Below, in pieces: positions 35,332-43,465 of a stretch of 64,000 nt of DNA. The stretch's first letter is position 1; every line of letters begins with the position of its first letter. The notes beneath the pieces were generated by a model. That model worked only from the letters and a program-made list of their open reading frames with translations, was not told the DNA's origin and made no database searches. This DNA is from DAOMNO01 sp035443885 (GTDB lineage: Bacteria; Planctomycetota; Phycisphaerae; Phycisphaerales; SM1A02): NCBI GenBank assembly GCA_035443885.1, contig DAOMNO010000001.1, forward strand, positions 62,001 to 126,000. The letters run 5' to 3'. Both the position numbers and the translations under genes were made by a program.

Positions 35332-36248
35332 CACGCGCTCAATGCGATCGCTGCACATTTGCATATGACGTACAACGGGCAATTCTTCTTCCATTCGCGG
35401 TGATCACCTGCGTCATGGCGATGCACACCCTGATCGGCTGTGAGCGCACCGATGCACTCGCGCCACCTGCGATTCGCTACGGTGAGGATGAATGCGCCGT
35501 ATGCAGGATGATTATCAGCGACGATCGGTACGCAGCCGCGATTGTTGCCCTTGATGATCGAGATCGACATGTTAAGCTGGCCTTTGATGACATTGGCTGC
35601 ATCTTTGAATATGAGTTGAGCCAGAATCATCCCCGAATCCTCGCTCGCTATGTGAAAGACATGCGCACGGCAGAGTGGTTGGATCTCAACTCCGCAGAAC
35701 TCGTGCACAGTCGCCATCTGCACACGCCTATGGCATTCGGCGTCGCTGCCGCCGCCACGCTTGACGACGCGCGAATTATCCACAATGAGTTCGGCGGCGA
35801 GTTCATTACGATTGATGAAGCCCGTCGGCGATATCGACTTGGCCTCTTGCACATCAGTTCACTTGATGGGCGAAGCCTGACGCCTGTCCCACTTGAGCCG
35901 GAGCAGACGATTCGCCTGACTGATGGACGTGATCTCACCCTCACACTGCTGATTCCGCAACAGGTACCTGTCGGAAAACACGAATTCCTCATCGCTGCTC
36001 GACTGAACGATGCGTCAACATTGGCTCCAGTCACATCCGTGAGTCTTCACATTGAACCAGAGATGCCTTCCATGGGGCATGGTTCGGCGGGCAATGTGCA
36101 GCCGCAACATGAAACCGGCGCTGAGCCGGGCACGTTTCGAGGGATCGTCAATTTCACGATGACAGGCTACTGGCTTGTTCATATTGAAGTGCGTTCGGCG
36201 AACGAAGTCCTTGGACGCGCTTCGTTTCCATTTGAGGTATCACGATGA
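35328..36248 (+). CDS. nosL: NosL copper chaperone fused to a YtkA-like domain
   Basis: 306 residues from the ATG that overlaps the nosY stop (35328-35331). A membrane segment (AILLPFAVITCVMAMHTLIG) ends in GC, compatible with a lipoprotein. The NosL domain has the Cu(I)-binding pattern CAVCRMIISDDRYAAAI and the typical tail MAFGVAAAATLDDARIIHNEFGG, here quoted as MAFGVAAA and EFGGEFITIDEA. A second domain (about 185-306) has the YtkA/FixH-like immunoglobulin pattern with PEMPSMGHG and GTFRGIVNFTMTGYWLVHIE, the motif of copper-handling periplasmic proteins. NosL delivers copper to NosZ; the extra domain may add a second metal site. Confidence 0.9.
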   Translation: MTRAQCDRCTFAYDVQRAILLPFAVITCVMAMHTLIGCERTDALAPPAIRYGEDECAVCRMIISDDRYAAAIVALDDRDRHVKLAFDDIGCIFEYELSQNHPRILARYVKDMRTAEWLDLNSAELVHSRHLHTPMAFGVAAAATLDDARIIHNEFGGEFITIDEARRRYRLGLLHISSLDGRSLTPVPLEPEQTIRLTDGRDLTLTLLIPQQVPVGKHEFLIAARLNDASTLAPVTSVSLHIEPEMPSMGHGSAGNVQPQHETGAEPGTFRGIVNFTMTGYWLVHIEVRSANEVLGRASFPFEVSR

Positions 36249-37516
36249 CTTCCATGGCGAAAGAACCTCTCGCGTCGGCCTTTCACCCAAGCCACGTCGA
36301 AGCCGCAGGCAGCGCGTCAGCAGGCGTTTCCGTTGAGTTACACGATTCACATCACGCGCATCACTATGATTCGCCACAACAGCAATACGACGCCGCGAAG
36401 TTTGGCATGTGGCTGTTTTTAGCCACGGAGATGCTGTTCTTCGGCGGCTTGTTCTGTCTCTACGCAGTGTATCGTGGCAACAACCCTGACATCTTCACCT
36501 ATGGCAGCCAGTACCTGAGTACGTTCTGGGGCGGCGTCAACACCGTCGTTCTCATCCTCAGCAGCATGACGATGGCCTTTGCGGTGCGAGCGGCCCAACT
36601 CGGATGCACGCGGGCACTCCTTGGCATGTTGGGATTGACACTGCTCGGCGGTTGCGTGTTCATGGGAATCAAGACCGTCGAATATACCGATAAGTTCGAC
36701 CACGGCCTCAAATGGGGCGGCGCGTTCTATGACGCACCCCAAGAACACACAACAACCGAACCGCTGTCTGATGCACCTGCTATTGCAATTGCAGCGCCCG
36801 TAGCAGGCGACGCGGGACTTGGTCGCACACTATGGCTGAACACTTGCCTTGCATGTCACGGCGATCGTGGCCAGGGGATGCCGGGGCAGGCGTTCGACAT
36901 TCGAGGCAGCGAGTTCGTCACTGCACAAAGCGACAAAGAATTGATCAACTTCATCAAGCAGGGCCGAATGCCATTCGACGCAGCTAACCGTACCGGCATT
37001 CAAATGCCGCCAAAGGGTGGCAACCCCATGCTCAAGGATGACGACCTGCTGCACATCGTCGCGTACATTCGGACATTCGAAGCTCCATCACAAAGTGAAT
37101 CCACCCCCAACGCACCTGATGCGAATACGAATGCCACCGAGCCGCCTGCTGCCGATATAGTGGATATGACAATGCTGAAATCGTCTATTCCGAGGCCTGC
37201 AATTGGTCCGCCCGGCTTGGCGTCCACTACGAAGATCGCTCAGCCAACGCAACCGTCCCATTCACGAAACCACGCTACCGACCCGGCACGCCCTGCCAAT
37301 GCTCACATCTTCTTCAACATCTACTTCTTGATGACAGGCTTGCATGGCATCCATGTCCTCATCGGCATGGGCGTCATTGTGTGGTTGATGCTGATGTCGT
37401 GGCGCGGGGCGTACAGTGCAGCGTACTTTACCCCCGTCGAACTGACTGGACTCTACTGGCACCTCGTCGATCTGATCTGGATTTTCCTGTTCCCTCTCTT
37501 TTACCTGATTCACTAA
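36245..37516 (+). CDS. COX3-family membrane protein with an inserted cytochrome c domain
   Basis: 423 residues, starting in an ATGA overlap with nosL. It has five helices in the pattern of haem-copper oxidase subunit III / NorE. Three are N-terminal (AAKFGMWLFLATEMLFFGGL, TFWGGVNTVVLILSSMTMAF, LGMLGLTLLGGCVFMGIKTV). Two are C-terminal (NIYFLMTGLHGIHVLIGMGV and LTGLYWHLVDLIWIFLFPLF). Between helix 3 and helix 4, at about 180-290, sits a complete class I cytochrome c with haem site CLACH at 201-205 and a Met region RMPFDA or IQMPPKGG. A Pro/Thr-rich linker leads back to the membrane. No subunit I, II or NO reductase gene is adjacent. It may connect quinol or cytochrome electrons to NosZ, but this is inference. 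Confidence 0.9.
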   Translation: MTSMAKEPLASAFHPSHVEAAGSASAGVSVELHDSHHAHHYDSPQQQYDAAKFGMWLFLATEMLFFGGLFCLYAVYRGNNPDIFTYGSQYLSTFWGGVNTVVLILSSMTMAFAVRAAQLGCTRALLGMLGLTLLGGCVFMGIKTVEYTDKFDHGLKWGGAFYDAPQEHTTTEPLSDAPAIAIAAPVAGDAGLGRTLWLNTCLACHGDRGQGMPGQAFDIRGSEFVTAQSDKELINFIKQGRMPFDAANRTGIQMPPKGGNPMLKDDDLLHIVAYIRTFEAPSQSESTPNAPDANTNATEPPAADIVDMTMLKSSIPRPAIGPPGLASTTKIAQPTQPSHSRNHATDPARPANAHIFFNIYFLMTGLHGIHVLIGMGVIVWLMLMSWRGAYSAAYFTPVELTGLYWHLVDLIWIFLFPLFYLIH

Positions 37517-37666
37517 GCGTAGCGACTTGGTTTCTCCATACTGGCTCAATGAAAACGGAACGAAGCAGATTTCATGAAGTCCAATCCTGCCGGCAACCGA
37601 CAATCGGGTAACAAGGTATGATTTTCGTCCTTTACGGCTGCTGTTGCTTTATGGATGGGTCTTCGT

Positions 37667-38158
37667 GTGATTTCACAAACAGTCGAGTATGCGTTGCGCG
37701 CCGTCGTGGATCTTTCCTACCATGGCGGGGAAGCAAGAACGACCCAGCAGATCGCCGAGGCCACCATGGTTCCGGCAGGCTACTTGGCAAAAATTCTTAA
37801 AGAGTTGAGTCGCAAGGGCTTGGTTCGATCACAACGAGGCCTGCATGGCGGGTTCATGCTTGACCGTGATCCCCGGCAGATGACTGTTTACGACGTTATC
37901 GCTGCAGTGGACCCGCCCAAGCGCATTCTGTCCTGCCCGCTCGGCCTTGAAGCACATCGCCATCAACTCTGCCCGCTGCATCAGCGGCTTGACGATGCCA
38001 TGGCCATGGCGGAGCGAGCCTTCCGCGAAACAACGATCGCAGAGGTAACCGCCGACCCCACTAGGCAGCCGCTCGGAAACGTCAAACGGTCTGAACTCAC
38101 CATCAGCGGTGGACTGCTCCCCGTTGGTGGCAAGAGTAAGCTTCGGCGCTCCAAGTAG
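37667..38158 (+). CDS. Second Rrf2 family regulator
   Basis: About 163 residues from the GTG at 37667 (VISQTVEYALRAVVDLSYHG), the usual family start; an ATG four codons upstream at 37655 is also possible. It has the same domain plan as the regulator at 28459-28968, with HTH MVPAGYLAKILKELSRKG, wing RSQRGLHGGFML and cluster region CPLGLEAHRHQLCPLH with the same Cys-His-Cys-His order. The two are clear paralogues flanking the nos genes. It follows the COX3/cytochrome c gene by 150 bases on the same strand and faces the nap operon. Confidence 0.9.
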   Translation: MISQTVEYALRAVVDLSYHGGEARTTQQIAEATMVPAGYLAKILKELSRKGLVRSQRGLHGGFMLDRDPRQMTVYDVIAAVDPPKRILSCPLGLEAHRHQLCPLHQRLDDAMAMAERAFRETTIAEVTADPTRQPLGNVKRSELTISGGLLPVGGKSKLRRSK

Positions 38159-38164
38159 CCGCTC

Positions 38165-38482
38165 TCACTCAGCTCCATACGCCTGCTTCATGCGAACCAG
38201 ACGCACACCTCCTGCAGCGCGCATGAGGGTATCGCAGTATGCTTCTCCTTGAAACTGATATCGCAACTGCACGCCCTGAACATCGCCTGAGAGCAGCATG
38301 GTACGAGCCTGCTCCAAACTGATCCCATCCTGCGGCGTATGTTGGCGAGGGCTAGCACGTACCGTGATGTGTGATACAACCGCACACTGCGCAAGATCAC
38401 GAAACAACTGCTCAATAACTTCGTCACTGAGCATCACGTTGCTCATTTCAGGCAGACCAAGCTGATCCCACGTTTCGCTCAT
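38165..38482 (-). CDS. Hypothetical protein, last gene of the nap operon
   Basis: 105 residues that I do not recognise. It is soluble, with one Cys in each half, a polar helix-rich start (LSDEVIEQLFRDLAQCAVVS) and a segment QGVQLRYQFQGEAYCDTLM that reads like two strands. The ATGA overlap with napF (38479-38482) shows that it belongs to the nap operon, so a role in assembling or maturing nitrate reductase is possible. It is not a NapE or NapC type protein, as it has no membrane helix and no haem site. It converges with the rrf2 gene with 6 bases between stops. Confidence 0.7.
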   Translation of the reverse strand: MSETWDQLGLPEMSNVMLSDEVIEQLFRDLAQCAVVSHITVRASPRQHTPQDGISLEQARTMLLSGDVQGVQLRYQFQGEAYCDTLMRAAGGVRLVRMKQAYGAE

Positions 38483-39150
38483 GCAGCATCGCCCTGTGGT
38501 GTTTCATCCTGCGGGGCAGATGGTCGCTCTCGCAGGGGCATGAGCATGATGGCATTCTGCGGCGCGGGACAAACATGCTGACAAATGCCGCACCCGGTGC
38601 ATTGCTGCTCCATGATGCGAGGCTTGCCATCGGTCAGCTCAATAGCGCCTTGCGCCGGGCACTGCTCTGAGCAGACTGTGCAAAACGAGTTCTGATAAGC
38701 CAGGCACGTTTGCGTATCGATGCGCGCCGTGCCGATTACTTTCGGCAGGTCCATCCGCAGCACTTTCGGTTCACATGCAGCAATGCAAGGAAAATCATCA
38801 CACATTCTGCATGGGGAAGTCAGTGCGTTGATCATCGGCGTGCCGAACGCCTGACGAAATCGCACCGGTGCATGAACGATCGCGTCATGCGGACACGCTT
38901 CAATACACGCATCGCATCGTGTGCAGTTTTCGAGAAACGATTCCTCGTTCACTGCGCCGGGCGGCCGGAGGACTGGAAAACACTTGTGATGCGAAGGGAC
39001 CGTATCAGCGGGGTGAACACTTCGCTTCTGTGAATTGCCAGTCTCACCACCCAGTGGAACGCGGTCGGCAAGCGTGTCGAGAAACCCCGCGAGAAACCGG
39101 CCGCGCAGCAACTCCCTGCGTGACAGGTTGTCATGTTCATCGCTGCTCAT
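38479..39150 (-). CDS. napF: Ferredoxin-type protein NapF
   Basis: 223 residues. It begins with the NapF-type segment LSRRELLRGRFLAGFL and carries four Fe-S cluster motifs: CTRCDACIEACP, CRMCDDFPCIAACEP, CLAYQNSFCTVCSEQCP and CTGCGICQHVCP. NapF proteins act in the cytoplasm on maturation of NapA. The four-cluster layout also recalls NapG, but a full Tat signal with a hydrophobic core is lacking. It overlaps the napB stop (39147-39150) and the next gene (38479-38482) by four bases each. Confidence 0.85.
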   Translation of the reverse strand: MSSDEHDNLSRRELLRGRFLAGFLDTLADRVPLGGETGNSQKRSVHPADTVPSHHKCFPVLRPPGAVNEESFLENCTRCDACIEACPHDAIVHAPVRFRQAFGTPMINALTSPCRMCDDFPCIAACEPKVLRMDLPKVIGTARIDTQTCLAYQNSFCTVCSEQCPAQGAIELTDGKPRIMEQQCTGCGICQHVCPAPQNAIMLMPLRERPSAPQDETPQGDAA

Positions 39151-39950
39151 TGCTCAATCACAATAGGCGGCGGCAGAAAGCCCGGCGATTCTCGTGCAAC
39201 CTGATCCCACGTTGCTGAAGGCGCGTGGCATTGCAGGCAGTTCGTCTGCCACGGATGGCTCGTGCGCAATGGCTCGTGCGCAATGACACCATGACATGCC
39301 ATGCAGTCGTTGCGCATGAATGTACCGTGCGGTATGGTCGGCGGTGCACCGGGCCAGGCGCGCGTCCCTGCGACCGGTGAGTCAAGCGGCACGAACAAAT
39401 TCTGCGCAAGTTCAAACGGCAGAAGATCTAGCGAATTCTGCTCTACATGGCACTGTGTACAGTTCGGAAGGTAGTCGTGCGGCATCTTCGATGCGATTCG
39501 ATTGTCCGGCAGTATCAGCCCGTTGCCGTGGCACGCCATGCACGAAGCACTCGTCATCTGGTCGATGGCGTGGGGTACAACAGGCGGCGCACCGGGGTAG
39601 GCACGGCGAGCAGCGCGCATGACGAGCAGTTCATGCCGGGCCAGTGCGTCGTGCGTAACTTCCGCGAAGATGTCGCGATCGGGCTGATCGAGATCCGCGA
39701 GAATGCTTCGCCAGTTGCGATTCGGACTGAGCCTCGCAGCGGGAATCTCACTATAACGCATGGCGGGATAAACTGGTCCTTCATCGTCGTGATGATCGGC
39801 TGCCAGCCGGTCCCCCCCCGCCAGTCGTGGGGCGTGCGCTCCGCGCGTACCAACAAAAAATCCGACGAACGCAATCGCAATCACACTCGCCAGAAGAATG
39901 TGGATTGCTCGACGATTGTCTGTGGCTGTTTGGAGTGATGAGTCAGGCAT
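39147..39950 (-). CDS. napB: NapB-type nitrate reductase cytochrome c subunit, duplicated (four haem sites)
   Basis: 267 residues with an N-terminal anchor or signal (IHILLASVIAIAFVGFFVG). Two similar units follow. Unit one reads PGAPPVVPH..CMACHGNGL..CTQCH. Unit two reads PGAPPTIPH..CMACHGVIA..CLQCH. Each unit has the two-haem plan of ordinary NapB, which is normally dihaem and about 150 residues, so the protein looks like a tandem duplication with four haems. It passes electrons to NapA. It begins 56 bases after napA and overlaps napF. Confidence 0.85.
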   Translation of the reverse strand: MPDSSLQTATDNRRAIHILLASVIAIAFVGFFVGTRGAHAPRLAGGDRLAADHHDDEGPVYPAMRYSEIPAARLSPNRNWRSILADLDQPDRDIFAEVTHDALARHELLVMRAARRAYPGAPPVVPHAIDQMTSASCMACHGNGLILPDNRIASKMPHDYLPNCTQCHVEQNSLDLLPFELAQNLFVPLDSPVAGTRAWPGAPPTIPHGTFMRNDCMACHGVIAHEPLRTSHPWQTNCLQCHAPSATWDQVARESPGFLPPPIVIEQ

Positions 39951-40006
39951 TGCAGAAAAGCACAGGGTTCACCGGCAAGCCGGTGTAATGCGAACACGGT
40001 GAAAAA

Positions 40007-42424
40007 TCAGGCTGGCACACGAGAGACACGCACGGCGCACTTTTTATAGTCCGGCTGGCGGCTGAATGGATCATGCGCATCCAGCGTCACTTCATTGATG
40101 AGCATGGTTTCATCAAAAAACGGCACGAACACCTGCCCGCGCGGCGGCTTGCCTCGTCCATTGATCCACACTGGCAGATCCATATGGCCTCTGCGGGATT
40201 CGACTCGTACACGATCGCCGCGATGTATGCCCAGTTCACGCGCGTCTTCAGGATGCATTTCGACATACGCACGTGGCACGGCACGGGCCAGTTCTGGCAC
40301 ACGGCGTGTCATCGTGCCGCTGTGCCAATGCTCAATCACACGACCCGTGTTGAGCCAGAACGGATATTGATCGTCAGGCATTTCCGGCGGTTCTTCGTAA
40401 GGCCTGAACCAGATCAGCGCACGGTCGTCCTTTGTCACAGAGTGATAGAACTGCTGCCCTGCCCCCTGTTTGACGTATGGATCGTCGAACTCGGAGAAGC
40501 GGAATCGCGTCTCGCGCCATGAGCCATCCTTCTGTTGCACAACAGGCCAGCGCAAGCCGCGAGCTTTGACATATTCACTGTACGGTGCGAGGTCTTTCTG
40601 TTTGTACGTTGTAAAAGCTCGATATTCCTCAAACAGATGCGCATCGACATTCACGTCGTAGTAGTGTTCCCATTTCCAAACAGGAACAGCATTGCCGCTC
40701 GCGTCTTCAATGTGGAAGATGAACTTGCCGTCCCGCCCCTTCATGCCTTCATGGCCAAGTTCCAACATGCGATGCGCAACCGCGATCGTCTGCCAACAGT
40801 CGTCGCGAGCCTCACCCGGCGGGGAAACCATCTTGAACCAGTGCTGCGTACGGCGTTCAGAGTTGCCGTACATGCCATTCTTTTCCACCCACATGGCGGA
40901 AGGCAGAATCAAATCAGCCAAGCGCGTGGTAGCCGTGGGATACACATCGGAAACGATGAGGAACTTCTCCGGCAACTGCTTCTTCTTATTGAAGAGCTTG
41001 TGCAGATTGGGCAAAGTCTGGCCGGGATTCGTCACCTGAACCCACATCGTGTCGATGTCGCCGCCTTCGCTGGCTGGTGTGCAGAACTTCTCAAACATCG
41101 CGACCGTGTGGTAACCAGGGACGGGAGCAATGCGTCCTCGCGGCACATTCCACAGATCTTCCGCGCTGTGGCGATCCTTCTCGTTTGCCACCATGCGACC
41201 GCCGGGAAGCAGGTGGCACAACGTACCAACCTCACGCACCGTGCCGCATGCCGACGGCTGGCCCGTCAGCGATGTGGGCGAATCGCCTGGCCTGCCGAAG
41301 TGCCCGCTCAGGAAATGAATGGAATGCACAAGGCAGTTGATTGCCGTGCCGCGCGTGTGCTGGTTCATGCCCATGCACCAGAGGCTGGTGATTCGCTTCG
41401 ACGGATCACCGAACAAATCGCCGAGCATGCGGATCTTCTCGGCGGGAACGCCTGAAATCTTCGACACATACTCCGGCGTGTACGCTTCCAACGCGCTGGA
41501 ATACTCCTCAAAGCTCATCGGCTTGCCGTACATGTTGTTCGGCTGATCTGGATCAAGCTGGCGGAAGTTCGTGTACTTTTCGACAAACTCCCGGCTGTAC
41601 GTACCATTCTTGATGAGCAGGTGCGCGATGCCGTTCGCAATGGCGAGATCACTGTGCGGGTTGAACTCCAGATACTCCTGGCACAGATCCGTCGTCCGTG
41701 TTCGCCGCGTGCCGATGTCGATGCAGAGCACATGCTCACCGCGCGCTCGGCGGTCAATGACGCGAGAGAAAAGCACCGGGTGCATTTCTGCAGGATTGTT
41801 GCCCCACATGATGAGCACGTCACAGGCATCAAGGTCGTCATAACAGCCCGCAGGCTCATCCACACCGTAACAGGACAAGAAACCGGTTACCGCAGACGAC
41901 ATGCACAATCGCGGATTGCCATCGATCTGATTGCTGCCGAGACCGGCCTTCATAAACTTGTTGGCAGCGCAGCCTTCGCCGATGGTCCATTGACCCGATC
42001 CGTAGAAGCCGAATCGCTTGGGCGCGGCGTGAATCTTCTGCGCGATAATGTCGATGGCTTCATCCCATGCGATAGGCTTGTAGGAGTCGCCCTCGCGCAG
42101 CAGTGGCCGTGTCAGACGATCCGAGCCGTAGAGAATCTTGCCAACGTGGTAACCCTTGACGCACAACAGACCCTTGTTCACGTCCGCCTGAATGTCGCCT
42201 GCAATCGCCACAACTCGGCCATCCTTGACGCCGACCTGCACATGGCATCCGGTGCCACAGAATCGGCACGGAGCCTTATCCCATGACACATCACCATCAT
42301 TCGCGCCAATCACCGGCAACGAGTGCGTTGCAGGCCGCCCGAACGCGGAGCCTGCCACAGCGGTGGCGGCAGCCATCGCAGAAGATTTGAGAAACGTGCG
42401 ACGATCCGTGCCCAAAGCAGTCAT
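40007..42424 (-). CDS. napA: Periplasmic nitrate reductase catalytic subunit
   Basis: 805 residues. A Tat signal (RRTFLKSSAMAAATAVAG) is followed by the 4Fe-4S site CRFCGTGCHVQVG with the fourth Cys in GLLCVKG. The molybdenum ligand Cys is in NPRLCMSSAV. The molybdopterin dinucleotide regions WGNNPAEMHP, GMNQHTRGTA and the C-terminal GRVIEHWHSGTMTRR are all present. Reduces nitrate to nitrite in the periplasm. The ATG overlaps the napD stop (42421-42424). Length and motifs match functional NapA. Confidence 0.97.
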   Translation of the reverse strand: MTALGTDRRTFLKSSAMAAATAVAGSAFGRPATHSLPVIGANDGDVSWDKAPCRFCGTGCHVQVGVKDGRVVAIAGDIQADVNKGLLCVKGYHVGKILYGSDRLTRPLLREGDSYKPIAWDEAIDIIAQKIHAAPKRFGFYGSGQWTIGEGCAANKFMKAGLGSNQIDGNPRLCMSSAVTGFLSCYGVDEPAGCYDDLDACDVLIMWGNNPAEMHPVLFSRVIDRRARGEHVLCIDIGTRRTRTTDLCQEYLEFNPHSDLAIANGIAHLLIKNGTYSREFVEKYTNFRQLDPDQPNNMYGKPMSFEEYSSALEAYTPEYVSKISGVPAEKIRMLGDLFGDPSKRITSLWCMGMNQHTRGTAINCLVHSIHFLSGHFGRPGDSPTSLTGQPSACGTVREVGTLCHLLPGGRMVANEKDRHSAEDLWNVPRGRIAPVPGYHTVAMFEKFCTPASEGGDIDTMWVQVTNPGQTLPNLHKLFNKKKQLPEKFLIVSDVYPTATTRLADLILPSAMWVEKNGMYGNSERRTQHWFKMVSPPGEARDDCWQTIAVAHRMLELGHEGMKGRDGKFIFHIEDASGNAVPVWKWEHYYDVNVDAHLFEEYRAFTTYKQKDLAPYSEYVKARGLRWPVVQQKDGSWRETRFRFSEFDDPYVKQGAGQQFYHSVTKDDRALIWFRPYEEPPEMPDDQYPFWLNTGRVIEHWHSGTMTRRVPELARAVPRAYVEMHPEDARELGIHRGDRVRVESRRGHMDLPVWINGRGKPPRGQVFVPFFDETMLINEVTLDAHDPFSRQPDYKKCAVRVSRVPA

Positions 42425-42687
42425 AGCGACACCTCCGATTGCTGCGGATTCTCTTCATCGTCAAAGTGAATGCACGCCACATCAACAAAGAGAACACCAC
42501 GAAGGTTGTGGAGCCAGTCCCAGACATGCCGATCATCTTCAAATGTCGGCGTATCTACGACTATTGGCAGACGTGAGCCATTCACCTCGCCAACTTCAAT
42601 GCAAGGCGACTCGCCGAGTGAAACGAGCGCCGAAGCGCGATCCTCGGGCGATTCCGAAAGCGTGATGACCAAGCCACTGACCGGCAT
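42421..42687 (-). CDS. napD: NapD chaperone for NapA
   Basis: 88 residues starting MPVSGLVITLSESPEDRASA after a ribosome site GGAG 11 bases upstream. The open frame extends to 42738, but the conserved start of NapD (xSSLVV-like strand) is here. The pattern is the ferredoxin-like fold of NapD, a protein that binds the NapA Tat signal and holds back export until cofactor is loaded. The order napD-napA with an ATGA overlap is standard. Confidence 0.87.
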   Translation of the reverse strand: MPVSGLVITLSESPEDRASALVSLGESPCIEVGEVNGSRLPIVVDTPTFEDDRHVWDWLHNLRGVLFVDVACIHFDDEENPQQSEVSL

Positions 42688-42814
42688 CGCTCGGTTCTCC
42701 GGTGATGACCCAATCATCATATCCGATGACTCTCGCAATTCAAGACAAGGCTATCCAGTTTCGATTGCTCTGAGTCAGGAACCTGATATGCTGTCATACA
42801 AAGGAGCGTCTGCC

Positions 42815-43465
42815 GTGCGAAAGCGAAACAGGCCATCCGGATTGATTCACCGCGCGATGCGCCTTGCCGCGATTGTGGGGCTTAGTTCGCTCCCACTTAT
42901 GTACGCATGCAGCGATCGCGATTATGCGACCCAAAGCACGCTGACAACCGCCGCGCACACCGAGCATCGCGAACTGTTCCCGGTTCACATCAATCGTCCG
43001 GCTGGCCCGCCTCGCATTGACACGGGAATGCTCGACGACTTCGGCCGCCCGGTTACGGTCTCATGCATGAGCTGCCACACCACGCAAGCGCCAAACTTCG
43101 CGACACGATCAGGTGATGAACTGCTGCACTTTCACCAAGGTCTGCACTTTGCACACGGCGGGTTGTCGTGCCTTTCTTGCCACAATCCTGAGAACTACAA
43201 CACCCTGCGCCTTGCAGACGGTTCAACGCTTGAGTACCCCAACGTCATGAATCTTTGCGCTCAATGCCATACCAAGCAGGCGAACGATTACGCACATGGC
43301 GCACATGGCGGCATGAACGGCTACTGGGACCTTTCACGTGGCCCGCGTACGCGACTGAACTGCATTGACTGCCACGATCCTCACGCACCGGCTTTCCCGC
43401 ACATGAGGCCGACATTCAAGCCGCGGGACCGCTTTCTCGCACCTCCGCATCGGGGAGAGCACTGA
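42815..43465 (+). CDS. Tetrahaem cytochrome c of a quinol-oxidising module
   Basis: 216 residues from the GTG at 42815, which has AAGGAG 8 bases upstream; an ATG at 42788 is in frame but lacks a site. A basic, then hydrophobic N-terminus (AAIVGLSSLPLMYAC) serves as a signal or anchor. Four c-type haem sites follow: CMSCH (84-88), CLSCH, CAQCH and CIDCH, with extra His residues for bis-His ligation (HFHQGLHFAHGG, YAHGAHGG). Together with the next two genes it forms a module like those that link the quinone pool to periplasmic reductases. It is divergent from napD, so NapAB is its likely electron acceptor. Confidence 0.88.
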   Translation: MRKRNRPSGLIHRAMRLAAIVGLSSLPLMYACSDRDYATQSTLTTAAHTEHRELFPVHINRPAGPPRIDTGMLDDFGRPVTVSCMSCHTTQAPNFATRSGDELLHFHQGLHFAHGGLSCLSCHNPENYNTLRLADGSTLEYPNVMNLCAQCHTKQANDYAHGAHGGMNGYWDLSRGPRTRLNCIDCHDPHAPAFPHMRPTFKPRDRFLAPPHRGEH

